Assembly: GCA_964472505.1 (NCBI GenBank)
Contig: CAYYQW010000011.1
Coordinates: 1-64,000, forward strand
Direction of reading: 5' to 3'
From: JAYEIA01 sp964472505
Lineage (GTDB): Bacteria; Bacteroidota; Bacteroidia; Bacteroidales; JAADGE01
Length of the DNA stretch: 64,000 bases
Below are positions 35,960-43,759 of the stretch, one piece after another; position 1 is the first letter of the stretch; each line of letters opens with the position of its first letter. The position numbers and the translations under genes are program-made. The notes beneath the pieces were generated by a model. The model saw nothing but the letters and a program-made list of their open reading frames with translations, did not search any database and was not told where the DNA came from.

Positions 35960-36142
35960 ATGAAAAAACTTATTACACTTTCAGCGGCACTTTTATTTAT
36001 CGGAGTTCTAACGCTAACATCTTGCAGCTCAAATCGATCATTGTGCCCGGCATATCCGCCTTCAAGTTATCAAGGTGATGCCGATACGGATACTCAGAAT
36101 ACAGAAGATGTTTTAATTATTGAGAAGCAGAAAAACTTATAG
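35960..36142 (+). CDS. Small lipoprotein (60 residues)
   Basis: It has a clear lipoprotein signal: a KK start, a hydrophobic core and the lipobox LTSCSSN with Cys at 22. The mature part is only about 39 residues and is acidic (DADTDTQNTEDV). A -7 promoter box precedes it, and it is the first of two genes separated by a terminator hairpin. It is shorter than most named families and its function is unknown. Confidence 0.7.
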   Translation: MKKLITLSAALLFIGVLTLTSCSSNRSLCPAYPPSSYQGDADTDTQNTEDVLIIEKQKNL

Positions 36143-36176
36143 TTTCTTTTTTTTAATTCATTTATTATGTAATTTT

Positions 36177-36207
36177 AAAGTTTGTAATTTATTTACAAAC
36201 TTTTTTT
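36177..36207 (+). terminator. Terminator hairpin directly abutting the next start codon
   Basis: Perfect 11-bp arms (AAAGTTTGTAA at 36177-36187, complement at 36193-36203) form a hairpin followed by a T-run to 36207. The ATG of the next gene is at 36212, so the hairpin covers its translation-start region. Confidence 0.85.
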
Positions 36208-36211
36208 GCTT

Positions 36212-36964
36212 ATGAGCCCATATCTAAAAATATTTATACTTATTGGTGCATTGCTTTTTGCATCTGCGGAAGCTTTTGCTCAGGGCGAGATCGATGAAGA
36301 AAGTAAAATACTGTTTCGTAACGAAAAATCGTATGGTGTTACGCTGAACACTAACGGCTGGGGCGCCGGCTATAGATTTGGGAAACGCATAAACGCTCGA
36401 AAAAAATGGTTGTTCGAAGGTGATATTAATTACATGAAACATCCAAAAGAGCGAAAAGATTTCAATTACTACAGCACTTCATTCAGCCGATTTGTTTACG
36501 GGAAAACCAATGCAGCCGTGAACCTTCGCTTTGGCATAGGGCGTCAGAATGAGCTTTTCGAAAAGTTCGACAAAAGCAGCATCTCTGTAAGGTTTGTTTG
36601 GAATGTGGGTTTGTCTTCTGTATTTCTAAAACCAATATATTACAAAATTTTAGAGGATGAGTTTTTCGTTGTAAAGAAATACGAGGAAGGTATTCCTTTT
36701 TTCTATATTTGGGAGCGTGCGCCTTTTTATAAAGGTTTGGATGAAATACGAGTTATCCCCGGCGGTTTTGCCAAGGCCGGGATGAGTTTTGAATTCAGTA
36801 AAACCGATAAAAAGCTCAATATTCTTGAAACCGGCTTGTTTGTAGAAGCTTATCCAAAGCGCATTGAGATAATGGCTAATGATATGAATCAATTTCTTAT
36901 CACCGGAGTTTATTTCTCATTTCGTTTCGGAAAAGTGGAAAGCAGCTACCACATTGAAGAGTAA
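36212..36964 (+). CDS. Predicted outer-membrane barrel protein, unknown function
   Basis: The ATG at 36212 gives 250 residues with a signal peptide (ending FASAEAFAQ). The mature part alternates polar and aromatic residues in short strands (SYGVTLNTNGWGAGYRFGKR, AAVNLRFGIGRQ, AKAGMSFEFSK) and ends in strand-like VYFSFRFGK. This suggests a barrel of about 10 or more strands. I recognise the general type but not a named family. Its only leader is the terminator hairpin of the preceding lipoprotein gene, so expression may depend on readthrough. It ends 15 nt from the convergent trmB stop. Confidence 0.75.
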   Translation: MSPYLKIFILIGALLFASAEAFAQGEIDEESKILFRNEKSYGVTLNTNGWGAGYRFGKRINARKKWLFEGDINYMKHPKERKDFNYYSTSFSRFVYGKTNAAVNLRFGIGRQNELFEKFDKSSISVRFVWNVGLSSVFLKPIYYKILEDEFFVVKKYEEGIPFFYIWERAPFYKGLDEIRVIPGGFAKAGMSFEFSKTDKKLNILETGLFVEAYPKRIEIMANDMNQFLITGVYFSFRFGKVESSYHIEE

Positions 36965-36979
36965 TTTTCAGAAAGTAAT

Positions 36980-37711
36980 TTATACATTTTTATTAGGAGG
37001 CTTTTGTTTTGTGCGCGCTATACGCGGCGGGTTGATATATAGCTTATCTTTTTCAAGCCTAAATTCGCTAAGGCTAATCTTTTTATCTTCAGCCAGAAAT
37101 TGTTTTTCGTAAAAAGTTTGAATGTTGTAACAGCGTTCGCTTTGTTTTTCGCCGTAGATGTCTTTTGATGCAAAAATGAGCGGAATATTATTCAGCTTTA
37201 TTATTTTTTGTGTAAAATCGAACAGATGCACGCTGTCGGTTTTCAAAATCGCTTTTCCGTCGGTTTGCAATATGCTTTTATAGTTATTCAGAAATCGTTT
37301 TGAAGTAAGTTTCTTCTTGTCTTTTTTTATTTGCGGATCGGGAAATGTTATCCAAATTTCACTTATCTCATCTTCCGCAAAAAATGAATTAATAAATTCA
37401 ATTTTATTTCTTATAAAAGCTACATTGCTTAAGTTATTCTCTTCTGTTGTTTTACAGCCTCTCCAGAGTCTGGCACCTTTATAATCAATGCCGATAAAAT
37501 TTTTGTTCGGAAATATTTGTGCCATTCCGGTAGTGTATTCACCTTTTCCGCAACCTACTTCCAATACTGTGGGGTTATCGTTTTTAAAAAAATGACTGTT
37601 CCATTTGCCTTTTAAATAAAAGTCATGCTTATGCATATCATGCGGACGCGGCTGAAACAAAAAGTCAAAAGTTTTGTTTTCGGCAAAGCGTTCTAATTTA
37701 TTTTTTCCCAT
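36980..37711 (-). CDS. trmB: tRNA (guanine-N7)-methyltransferase
   Basis: This 243-residue protein has the SAM-binding motif VLEVGCGKGEYT and the family signatures NFIGIDYKGARLWRG, ITFPDPQIKKDKKKLTSKRF and LKTDS. It methylates guanine 46 in the variable loop of tRNAs. The frame stays open to 37891, but the extension is low-complexity. The ATG at 37711 (MGKNKLERFAENKTF) matches the family start, and a -7 box (TATTTTTG on the minus strand, 37744-37737) lies just upstream of it. Length from that start is normal. Confidence 0.95.
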   Translation of the reverse strand: MGKNKLERFAENKTFDFLFQPRPHDMHKHDFYLKGKWNSHFFKNDNPTVLEVGCGKGEYTTGMAQIFPNKNFIGIDYKGARLWRGCKTTEENNLSNVAFIRNKIEFINSFFAEDEISEIWITFPDPQIKKDKKKLTSKRFLNNYKSILQTDGKAILKTDSVHLFDFTQKIIKLNNIPLIFASKDIYGEKQSERCYNIQTFYEKQFLAEDKKISLSEFRLEKDKLYINPPRIARTKQKPPNKNV

Positions 37712-37736
37712 TTTCAGATACTTCCTTGAGTTTCGG

Positions 37737-37744
37737 CAAAAATA
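37737..37744 (-). promoter_or_regulatory. Candidate -7 box for trmB
   Basis: The minus strand reads TATTTTTG (TAnnTTTG) 26 nt before the chosen ATG. It supports the short trmB start, since the longer frame would begin upstream of it. Confidence 0.45.
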
Positions 37745-38000
37745 CATGAAATTCCTCAAATTTTTTAAAAATCTTATAGAGAATTCAATATTCTTCGGAA
37801 AAGCGTTTAAATTTTCTTTTGGGTTTTTTAAAAAAATAACTTGAAAAATTTTGCTGTTATCTAAAAATTTATTATATTTATCTAAAATCAATTATAAGAG
37901 CTTTTTTTAGGTTTAAATTGATTACCAGTTGTTTATATATTTAATGGCATAGTTGTCTAAAGAAATAATATACCAAATTAATAATTAAAAGAACAAGATT

Positions 38001-38582
38001 ATGACACACAAATTACCTGAATTACCTTACAAGCTTGATGCCCTTGAACCCCACATTAGTAAAGAAACCCTTGAATATCATTATGGTAAACATCACCAAG
38101 GATATGTAAAGAAGCTCAACGGAATGATTGGCGGTACGGAGTTTGAAAATGCTGATTTGGAAGCTATAATAAAAAATGCCGAAGGCGGAATATTTAACAA
38201 CGGAGCTCAAGTATGGAATCATACTTTTTATTTCGAGAGTTTTGCTCCCGATGGCGGAGGTGAGCCAAAAGCTAAGCTCAAAAATGCTATTGAAAAGACA
38301 TTTGGTTCCTTCGATGAATTTAAAACAAAGTTCAAGGAAACAGCCGCCGGTTTGTTTGGCTCAGGTTGGACTTGGCTCGTAAAAGACGACAAAGGTGAAT
38401 TAAGCATTGTAAATGAAAGCAATGCCGGAAATCCATTGCGTTTGGGCCTAAGCCCAATTCTTACCTGCGATGTGTGGGAGCATGCTTATTATATTGACAG
38501 GCGGAATGCACGCCCGGAATATTTGGAAGCATTTTGGAATATTATCAACTGGGATGTTGTGGAAAAACGATTTTCCGAATAG
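38001..38582 (+). CDS. sodB: Superoxide dismutase (Fe/Mn family)
   Basis: The protein has 193 residues. The four metal ligands fall in the family motifs LEYHYGKHHQGYV (first His), WNHTFYFES (second His) and LTCDVWEHAYYID (Asp and third His). The motif AAGLFGSGWTWLV resembles the iron-type enzymes of anaerobes. It converts superoxide to hydrogen peroxide and oxygen in the cytoplasm. The upstream gap of 289 bp to divergent trmB holds the promoters but no other gene. A terminator-like hairpin lies downstream. Confidence 0.96.
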   Translation: MTHKLPELPYKLDALEPHISKETLEYHYGKHHQGYVKKLNGMIGGTEFENADLEAIIKNAEGGIFNNGAQVWNHTFYFESFAPDGGGEPKAKLKNAIEKTFGSFDEFKTKFKETAAGLFGSGWTWLVKDDKGELSIVNESNAGNPLRLGLSPILTCDVWEHAYYIDRRNARPEYLEAFWNIINWDVVEKRFSE

Positions 38583-38610
38583 AGGCGGCTTAGACCAAGA
38601 AATAAAAAGG

Positions 38611-38648
38611 CAAATGAACTGTCTTTTCAATTCATTTAGCTTGTTTTT
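38611..38648 (+). terminator. Terminator-like hairpin after sodB
   Basis: AAATGAA (38612-38618) pairs with TTCATTT (38631-38637) and is followed by a T-rich stretch. The stem is short. Confidence 0.5.
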
Positions 38649-38670
38649 TAATACTTAAAAAATTTTAGTT

Positions 38671-39435
38671 ATGAAGCACCGATTAAAATATTTGAAAAAT
38701 TATAAGATTAAGACTAAAGATGAAGAGAGCGGAGATGTCAAAGACTTTCTGTTTGATGAACACAGTTGGATTGTGCGCTATGCAGAAGCAGATTTTGGCT
38801 CCTTCTTTTCAGCAAAACGCTTATTGATACCCCGAGTTTTTCTGGGAGAGCCTAATGAAGCCAAATCATTGATTCCAATAGAAATAAAAAAAGAAAATAT
38901 AGAAAAATGCCCCTTACCGGATTCACACCGGCCGGTTTCTCGAGAATTTGAATCAAAAATGAATCAATATTATGAAATTGATAACTATTGGGCACCCGAT
39001 GTGCTTCCGCCGGCAGGCGCTACCGGAACGTATTTCCCGCCGCGGCCGATTCATCCGCCGGAAAAGGCAGAAGAAATCAGCGAGAAAGATGTGGACAGTA
39101 AACTGAGAAGTTTCAAAGAAATAAAGGGTTATGATATTGAAGCTCAGGACGGGACATTTGGTGAGGTCTATGATTTGATAATAGATTCAAAAGATTTCCA
39201 AATTGTTTATTTGATAATAGATACCGAAGGTTGGTTGCCTTGGAGTAAAAAGGTTCAAATCCCAATCAGTTATTTGAGTAACATAAGTTATGCTTATGAG
39301 CGTATAAGCATGAATTTATCGAAAGACAGCCTGAAAAATGCCCCTGAATTTGACGCAAAGAAATTCAGAGACGAACAAAACGAAAAGACTGTCTTTGAGT
39401 TTTTTGCCGACTTACCGGGCTTAGATATGAAATAA
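38671..39435 (+). CDS. PRC-barrel domain protein (two barrels)
   Basis: The protein has 254 residues. The first PRC-barrel-like half (about 5-75) carries KDFLFDEHSWIVRYAEADFG, and the second (about 150-235) carries GYDIEAQDGTFGEVYDLIID and FQIVYLIIDTEGWLPWSKKV. A proline-rich linker (about 100-135: PPAGATGTYFPPRPIHPPE) joins them. PRC barrels occur in photosynthetic reaction centres and in RimM, but stand-alone proteins like this have no assigned role. There is no signal peptide, so it is likely cytoplasmic. It follows sodB by 88 nt and is followed by a good terminator. Confidence 0.85.
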   Translation: MKHRLKYLKNYKIKTKDEESGDVKDFLFDEHSWIVRYAEADFGSFFSAKRLLIPRVFLGEPNEAKSLIPIEIKKENIEKCPLPDSHRPVSREFESKMNQYYEIDNYWAPDVLPPAGATGTYFPPRPIHPPEKAEEISEKDVDSKLRSFKEIKGYDIEAQDGTFGEVYDLIIDSKDFQIVYLIIDTEGWLPWSKKVQIPISYLSNISYAYERISMNLSKDSLKNAPEFDAKKFRDEQNEKTVFEFFADLPGLDMK

Positions 39436-39452
39436 TTACACTAACTTCAATT

Positions 39453-39484
39453 AAAGGTGCAAGCTGATGTTTGCACCTTTTTTT
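39453..39484 (+). terminator. Rho-independent terminator after the PRC-barrel gene
   Basis: Perfect 10-bp arms (AAAGGTGCAA at 39453-39462, complement at 39471-39480) are followed by a T-run. The end of the T-run overlaps the stop codon of convergent tag. Confidence 0.88.
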
Positions 39485-40052
39485 ATGATTTCGCAAGCAC
39501 TTCTTTATGTCGAAAACATCTGATTTCATGGTCGTTAACCATGCCGGCAGCTTGCATAAATGCATAACATATGGTAGGTCCCGTGAAATTAAAACCTTCT
39601 TTTTTTAAGGCTTTGCTCATGGCTTGTGATTCGGTTGTTTCGGTCGGAATATCTTCGGGCTTTTCCCAATAATTGACTAAAGTTTGCCCTTTTGTAAACT
39701 GCCAAATGTATTGGTCGAAACTGCCGTACTTTTCCTGTAAGCGAATGAAGTTTTGGGCATTCTTAATACCGGCCTCTATTTTAAGCTTATTTCGAATAAT
39801 TCCTTTATTATTCATGAGCTCATTTACTTTCTTGTCTGAGTATTGAGCAATTTTTTTGTAATCAAAATGGTCAAAACTTTCGCGAAAGTTATTGCGTTTT
39901 TTTAGTATGGTCAGCCAACTTAATCCGGCTTGAAATGCATCTAATAATAAAAATTCAAATAACTTTGTATCATCGTGAACGGGAATGCCCCATTCGTTGT
40001 CGTGATATTCAATTTCTAAAGGGTGTTTTGCCCATGCACAGCGTTTTTTCAT
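39483..40052 (-). CDS. tag: DNA-3-methyladenine glycosylase I
   Basis: This 189-residue protein starts at the ATG at 40052 (MKKRCAWAKHPLEIEYHDNE), which matches the Tag family start; the frame itself stays open to 40109. Family motifs are RCAWAKHPLEIEYHDNEWG, FEFLLLDAFQAGLSWLTILK and FNFTGPTICYAFMQAAGMVN, with the zinc-ligand Cys/His residues at both ends (Cys near the start, His in VNDHEIRCFRH). It removes 3-methyladenine from DNA in base excision repair. Its start codon is only 15 bp from the divergent DAHP-synthase start, so its promoter must lie inside that gene. Confidence 0.95.
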   Translation of the reverse strand: MKKRCAWAKHPLEIEYHDNEWGIPVHDDTKLFEFLLLDAFQAGLSWLTILKKRNNFRESFDHFDYKKIAQYSDKKVNELMNNKGIIRNKLKIEAGIKNAQNFIRLQEKYGSFDQYIWQFTKGQTLVNYWEKPEDIPTETTESQAMSKALKKEGFNFTGPTICYAFMQAAGMVNDHEIRCFRHKEVLAKS

Positions 40053-40067
40053 AAAAAGAGTTTCAAA

Positions 40068-41156
40068 ATGACACAACAAATATATAAAAATACACCGGAT
40101 ACGGCACAAGCGCCCATTATTATTGCAGGGCCTTGCAGTGCCGAAAATGAAGAACAGCTTCTTTCCACAGCCGAAGGAATATCGAAATTATCGCAGGTAA
40201 GCATTTTTAGAGCCGGAATATGGAAACCCAGAACCAAGCCCGGCACTTTTGAAGGAGTTGGCGAAAAGGCTTTTCCGTGGCTCAAAAAAGTAAAGGAAAA
40301 ATACGGCTTGAAAACCGCCGTTGAGATTGCCAAACCGGAGCATGTTGAATTGTGCCTGTCTCATCCGGAGAGCATTGATATGGTATGGATTGGCGCCCGA
40401 ACAACCGGCAATCCTTTTTCTGTACAAGCTATTGCCGATGCTTTGGAAGGAGCCGACATACCGGTTATGATTAAAAATCCCATAAATCCTGATTTAGGCT
40501 TGTGGATAGGAGCCACACAACGCATTATGCGGGCCGGAATAAAGAATATTATGGCAATACATCGCGGTTTTTCCCCTTTTTCCGAAACCTATTTGCGTAA
40601 TATTCCAAAATGGGAAATAGCCATAGATTATCGCATCCAATTTCCGGAGATTCCCATGATAAATGACCCGAGCCATATTTCAGGCAGTCGGCTTTATATC
40701 CTGAAGATTGCTCAAAGAGCATTGAATCTGAATTTTAACGGGCTGATGATTGAAACGCATTTTTGTCCTGAAAAAGCCAAAAGTGATGCAGAGCAGCAGC
40801 TTACCCCCAAGCAACTAAGTGAAATTTTGGATGCTTTACAATTTCGAATACCTCCCGGTGATGAGCAGGAGGATAATCAACTGTTAAATGACTTTCGTGA
40901 TCAAATTGATTCCATTGATTATCAATTGCTGGAATTACTTGCTAAACGTATGCATATTGTGGAAAATATAGGTAAATATAAGCAAAAGAATAATATCAGT
41001 ATTTTTCAGCTGAAACGTTGGATTGGCATTATAGAGTCGCGCCTTGAATTCGGAAAACGATTTGGGATGCATGAAGCTTTTGTCAAAAATTTATTGCAAC
41101 TTGTCCATCAGGAATCCATAAGGCAACAAGCGGAAATTATGAATGGTACAAGCTGA
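40068..41156 (+). CDS. Bifunctional DAHP synthase / chorismate mutase (type II mutase)
   Basis: The ATG at 40068 gives 362 residues; the frame runs further upstream without a better start. The N-terminal DAHP synthase/KDSA-like domain (about 10-260) has IIIAGPCSAENEEQL, the substrate loop FRAGIWKPRTKPGTFEG, VWIGARTTGNPF and a metal-ligand segment (MIETHFCPEKAKSDAEQQLT). The C-terminal helical chorismate mutase domain (about 275-355) has RDQIDSIDYQLLELLAKRMH and VENIGKYKQKNNI. Both steps belong to aromatic amino acid synthesis; the fusion is known in Bacteroidota and usually allows feedback control. It is a single gene here, divergent from tag. Confidence 0.95.
   Translation: MTQQIYKNTPDTAQAPIIIAGPCSAENEEQLLSTAEGISKLSQVSIFRAGIWKPRTKPGTFEGVGEKAFPWLKKVKEKYGLKTAVEIAKPEHVELCLSHPESIDMVWIGARTTGNPFSVQAIADALEGADIPVMIKNPINPDLGLWIGATQRIMRAGIKNIMAIHRGFSPFSETYLRNIPKWEIAIDYRIQFPEIPMINDPSHISGSRLYILKIAQRALNLNFNGLMIETHFCPEKAKSDAEQQLTPKQLSEILDALQFRIPPGDEQEDNQLLNDFRDQIDSIDYQLLELLAKRMHIVENIGKYKQKNNISIFQLKRWIGIIESRLEFGKRFGMHEAFVKNLLQLVHQESIRQQAEIMNGTS
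40077..40108 (-). promoter_or_regulatory. Predicted tag promoter inside the DAHP-synthase coding region
   Basis: On the minus strand TTG (40108-40106), 21 nt, then TATATTTG (40084-40077) matches the Bacteroidota promoter and lies about 24 nt before the tag ATG. It falls within codons 4-14 of the divergent gene. Confidence 0.6.
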
Positions 41157-41269
41157 TAGTTTTTTAGTGATTATTATGAATGTTATATTTAGTCGTATAA
41201 AAATATGCTGTTTATCACAAAAAACAGTCTATATATAAAAAATAGACAGGTATAAGAAATCAGTAAGAG

Positions 41270-41298
41270 TTGATAGTATATATTTTTTTGTATATTTG
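41270..41298 (+). promoter_or_regulatory. Promoter of the XRE-family regulator
   Basis: TTG (41270-41272), 18 nt, then TATATTTG (41291-41298) lies 40 nt before the ATG. The -7 element is perfect and the spacing is slightly short. Confidence 0.6.
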
Positions 41299-41338
41299 CT
41301 AAATAAGTTAATTCATGAAAATATAAAAACAATTTGTT

Positions 41339-41641
41339 ATGAATATTACTAAAAAAATTCAAGAACTCAGATCGGAAAAGGGCTGGTCCGTTGCCGAACT
41401 GTCAAGACGTTGCGATATACCCACGGTGAGCTTAAGAGTTATGCTGAACCGCAATAACCCAAACAATTATAATGTAAAATCATTAATTAAAATTGCTGAT
41501 TCATTAGGCACAAGTGTTTCGTATCTAACTTCTGAGAATCAAAAAGATATACCGGCGCTTTCGGAACAGCAGCAAGATCAGATTAGCGATGCAGTTGCAA
41601 AAGTTGTAAAAGACGTTCTTTCCGGCCGGCGAAGCATTTAA
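41339..41641 (+). CDS. XRE-family helix-turn-helix DNA-binding protein
   Basis: The 100-residue protein has a Cro/C1-type HTH covering residues 5-62 (IQELRSEKGWSVAELSRRCD, then IPTVSLRVMLNRNN and IKIADSLGTSVSYLTS). A short helical tail with many Gln and Val residues (ALSEQQQDQISDAVAKVVKD) may mediate dimer formation. It is an orphan regulator: neighbours are DAHP synthase/chorismate mutase and a cold-shock gene, both on the same strand but separated by 180 nt and 170 nt. There is no toxin-like partner beside it. Confidence 0.85.
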   Translation: MNITKKIQELRSEKGWSVAELSRRCDIPTVSLRVMLNRNNPNNYNVKSLIKIADSLGTSVSYLTSENQKDIPALSEQQQDQISDAVAKVVKDVLSGRRSI

Positions 41642-41811
41642 TACTCAAATACTGCTTTCAAATTCATAATATGTGAAGTTCTGCTTGGTTCAAGACCCTA
41701 AGGTAGCGGCTTTTTGTTTTTTTCTTATTAATTAACTTCATTTTTGCACTCTTTTTAGGAAGCTAAGCTTATTCTGTGTAAATTTGCTCTACATTATCAA
41801 ATTATCAAAAA

Positions 41812-42021
41812 ATGAATATGAAAGGACGAGTTAAATGGTTTGATGCCTCCAAAGGCTTTGGTTTTATCCACACAGAGGAAGGCTACGATATATTTGTTCA
41901 CTATACCGGTATTAACGACCGTGATATACAGTCGTTGGAAGAAGGCGAGGAAGTGGAATTTGAAGTACAGGACGGGCGCAGAGGCCCGCATGCCGTTAAT
42001 GTTAATCGAAAAATGGCATAA
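41812..42021 (+). CDS. Cold-shock domain protein (CspA family)
   Basis: This 69-residue protein is a single cold-shock domain. It contains the RNA-binding motifs GFGFIH (RNP1) and DIFVHY (RNP2), and starts with KGRVKWFDASKG. Such proteins bind single-stranded RNA and DNA and melt RNA structure. ATG codons at 41812 and 41818 are both plausible. The 170-nt upstream gap would allow a structured 5' leader, as in many csp genes, but I could not define one. It converges on the DUF4924-like gene. Confidence 0.95.
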   Translation: MNMKGRVKWFDASKGFGFIHTEEGYDIFVHYTGINDRDIQSLEEGEEVEFEVQDGRRGPHAVNVNRKMA

Positions 42022-42062
42022 TTTTTATCACAGGATTCCTTAATAAATATATAAAACCCGAT

Positions 42063-42608
42063 TTAGATAAATTTATCCGGGTCTTGTTCTCTTTCGTTAT
42101 ACTTTTGAGCCAAGTAAGCCATTGCCTGAGAAAAAGTTTTTACGGCTTCGTTGGTTTCCTTGCTTACTTCTTTATTGCTTATTCGCAGCAGAAGCACTCC
42201 GTATAAACCATGCAGGCAAGTATCTGTTTCGTTAAGGCTTTCGCCGTTCATTTTTTCTTCTAATTTTTGAATATGCGGCAAAGCTTTAAAGAATAACTCT
42301 TTGTATTGTATTTCGCCGGGTAATTTCAGCAAGCGCAAATGCAAGTCGTGCATATCTGTTACAATATTTTTCACAATCTGTAAATGTCCTTGTTTTTGTA
42401 TGCGCTCCATTTCCATCATTTGGATAATATCGCTGTACCATTGCCGTATCTGCGCTTTGGTTTCATCATCAACTTGGTACTGATTGATGATTTGTTCTTC
42501 AATCAAGTCCAAATCAAACTTAAAAGCACGAATTTGATCTTCAATTTGCCACATGTACAATACATATTCGGCAATATTTTCTTTTCTTTTTTGTTGAGCA
42601 ATCAGCAT
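42063..42608 (-). CDS. DUF4924-like cytoplasmic helical protein
   Basis: The ATG at 42608 gives 181 residues starting MLIAQQKRKENIAEYVLYMW; an in-frame ATG 39 nt upstream is less likely. The protein is nearly all helical, with no signal peptide or membrane segment. The N-terminal run ENIAEYVLYMWQIEDQIRAF is as I recall for DUF4924 of Bacteroidota, a family of unknown function; the assignment is from memory. A short acidic/helical tail closes the protein. It is convergent with the csp gene (42 nt) and downstream of the sucD terminator. Confidence 0.7.
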   Translation of the reverse strand: MLIAQQKRKENIAEYVLYMWQIEDQIRAFKFDLDLIEEQIINQYQVDDETKAQIRQWYSDIIQMMEMERIQKQGHLQIVKNIVTDMHDLHLRLLKLPGEIQYKELFFKALPHIQKLEEKMNGESLNETDTCLHGLYGVLLLRISNKEVSKETNEAVKTFSQAMAYLAQKYNEREQDPDKFI

Positions 42609-42654
42609 GAATAATATTTTTTGTTTGCGAAATAAATCAGAGCGCAAAGAAACA

Positions 42655-42689
42655 AAAAAAGTTTTCCCTAAAAAAGAGAAAACTTTTTT
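42655..42689 (-). terminator. Rho-independent terminator downstream of sucD
   Basis: Perfect 12-bp arms (AAAAAAGTTTTC at 42655-42666, complement at 42678-42689) give a hairpin with T-runs on both strands, so it could act in either direction. It lies 25 nt after the sucD stop. Confidence 0.88.
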
Positions 42690-42713
42690 GCTTAAAGTAT
42701 CTTATTGAGTGCA

Positions 42714-43583
42714 TTATTTTAGCAATTCAGCCATTTTAATACCGATTTCTGCGGGTGAATCCACCACATTTACACCGGCTTCAGACAGAATGCGTTTTTT
42801 TGCTTGAGCTGTGTCGTCTTTTCCGCCGATAATGGCTCCGGCATGACCCATACGCTTTCCTTTAGGTGCAGTTTCTCCGGCAATAAATCCGACAACGGGT
42901 TTTTTTCCGTTTTCTTTAATCCATGCAGCAGCTTCGGCTTCCATGTTTCCGCCAATTTCACCAATAATTACAATGCCTTTGGTTTCCGGGTCTTCTTCGA
43001 AAAGTTTAACGGCATCCAAGGTAGAAGTTCCGATAATCGGGTCACCGCCAATACCGATGGCTGTGGTTTGCCCAAGCCCGGCTTTACTGATTTGGTCAAC
43101 GGCTTCATAAGTTAAAGTTCCTGATTTTGAAACAATACCCACAGTTCCTTTTTGGAAGATAAAGCCCGGCATAATGCCAATTTTAGCTTCGTCTGCCGTA
43201 ATAATTCCGGGGCAATTGGGCCCAATGAGCCGGCTGTCTTTATCGCTCAGGTATTCTTTTACTTTAATCATGTCTTGAGTGGGAATACCTTCGGTAATCG
43301 TAACAATTACTTTAATACCGGCTTCGGCTGCTTCCATTATGGCGTCGGCAGCAAAGGGGGGCGGTACAAAAATTACGGATACATCGGCTGCGGTTTCTTT
43401 TACGGCATCGGCCACGGTGTTAAACACGGGTTTGCCCAGATGGAATTTTCCGCCTTTTCCGGGAGTTACACCGCCTACCACATTTGTGCCGTAAGCAATC
43501 ATTTGTTCGGCATGAAAACTGCCTTCGCTGCCGGTGAATCCTTGTACAATTACTTTAGAATCTTTATTGACTAATACACTCAT
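42714..43583 (-). CDS. sucD: Succinate-CoA ligase (ADP/GDP-forming), alpha subunit
   Basis: This 289-residue protein is of normal length. The CoA-binding Rossmann domain starts with VIVQGFTGSEGSFHAEQMI and has VSVIFVPPPFAADAIMEA. The ligase domain has IGIGGDPIIGTSTLDAV and the phospho-His segment GHAGAIIGG (His within MGHAGAII). It joins succinate and CoA with nucleotide hydrolysis, or the reverse, in the TCA cycle or fermentative propionate/succinate pathways. The beta subunit gene (sucC) is not adjacent, which is unusual since the two are often in one operon. A terminator follows. Confidence 0.96.
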   Translation of the reverse strand: MSVLVNKDSKVIVQGFTGSEGSFHAEQMIAYGTNVVGGVTPGKGGKFHLGKPVFNTVADAVKETAADVSVIFVPPPFAADAIMEAAEAGIKVIVTITEGIPTQDMIKVKEYLSDKDSRLIGPNCPGIITADEAKIGIMPGFIFQKGTVGIVSKSGTLTYEAVDQISKAGLGQTTAIGIGGDPIIGTSTLDAVKLFEEDPETKGIVIIGEIGGNMEAEAAAWIKENGKKPVVGFIAGETAPKGKRMGHAGAIIGGKDDTAQAKKRILSEAGVNVVDSPAEIGIKMAELLK

Positions 43584-43759
43584 GTTATGTTTTTTTTATT
43601 TGTTATATTTTTTTCAAAAGTAATTTTTTTATGAGATAACGCCAAAAAATTTTCGTATCCGGATAAATCAATTAAACTTTTTTTTATTTCAAACTTTTAA
43701 TCGGATAGTTAAAACATAAGCTGATACCGACGGAAATTTTTGGTTGATATTTTGTTTTC

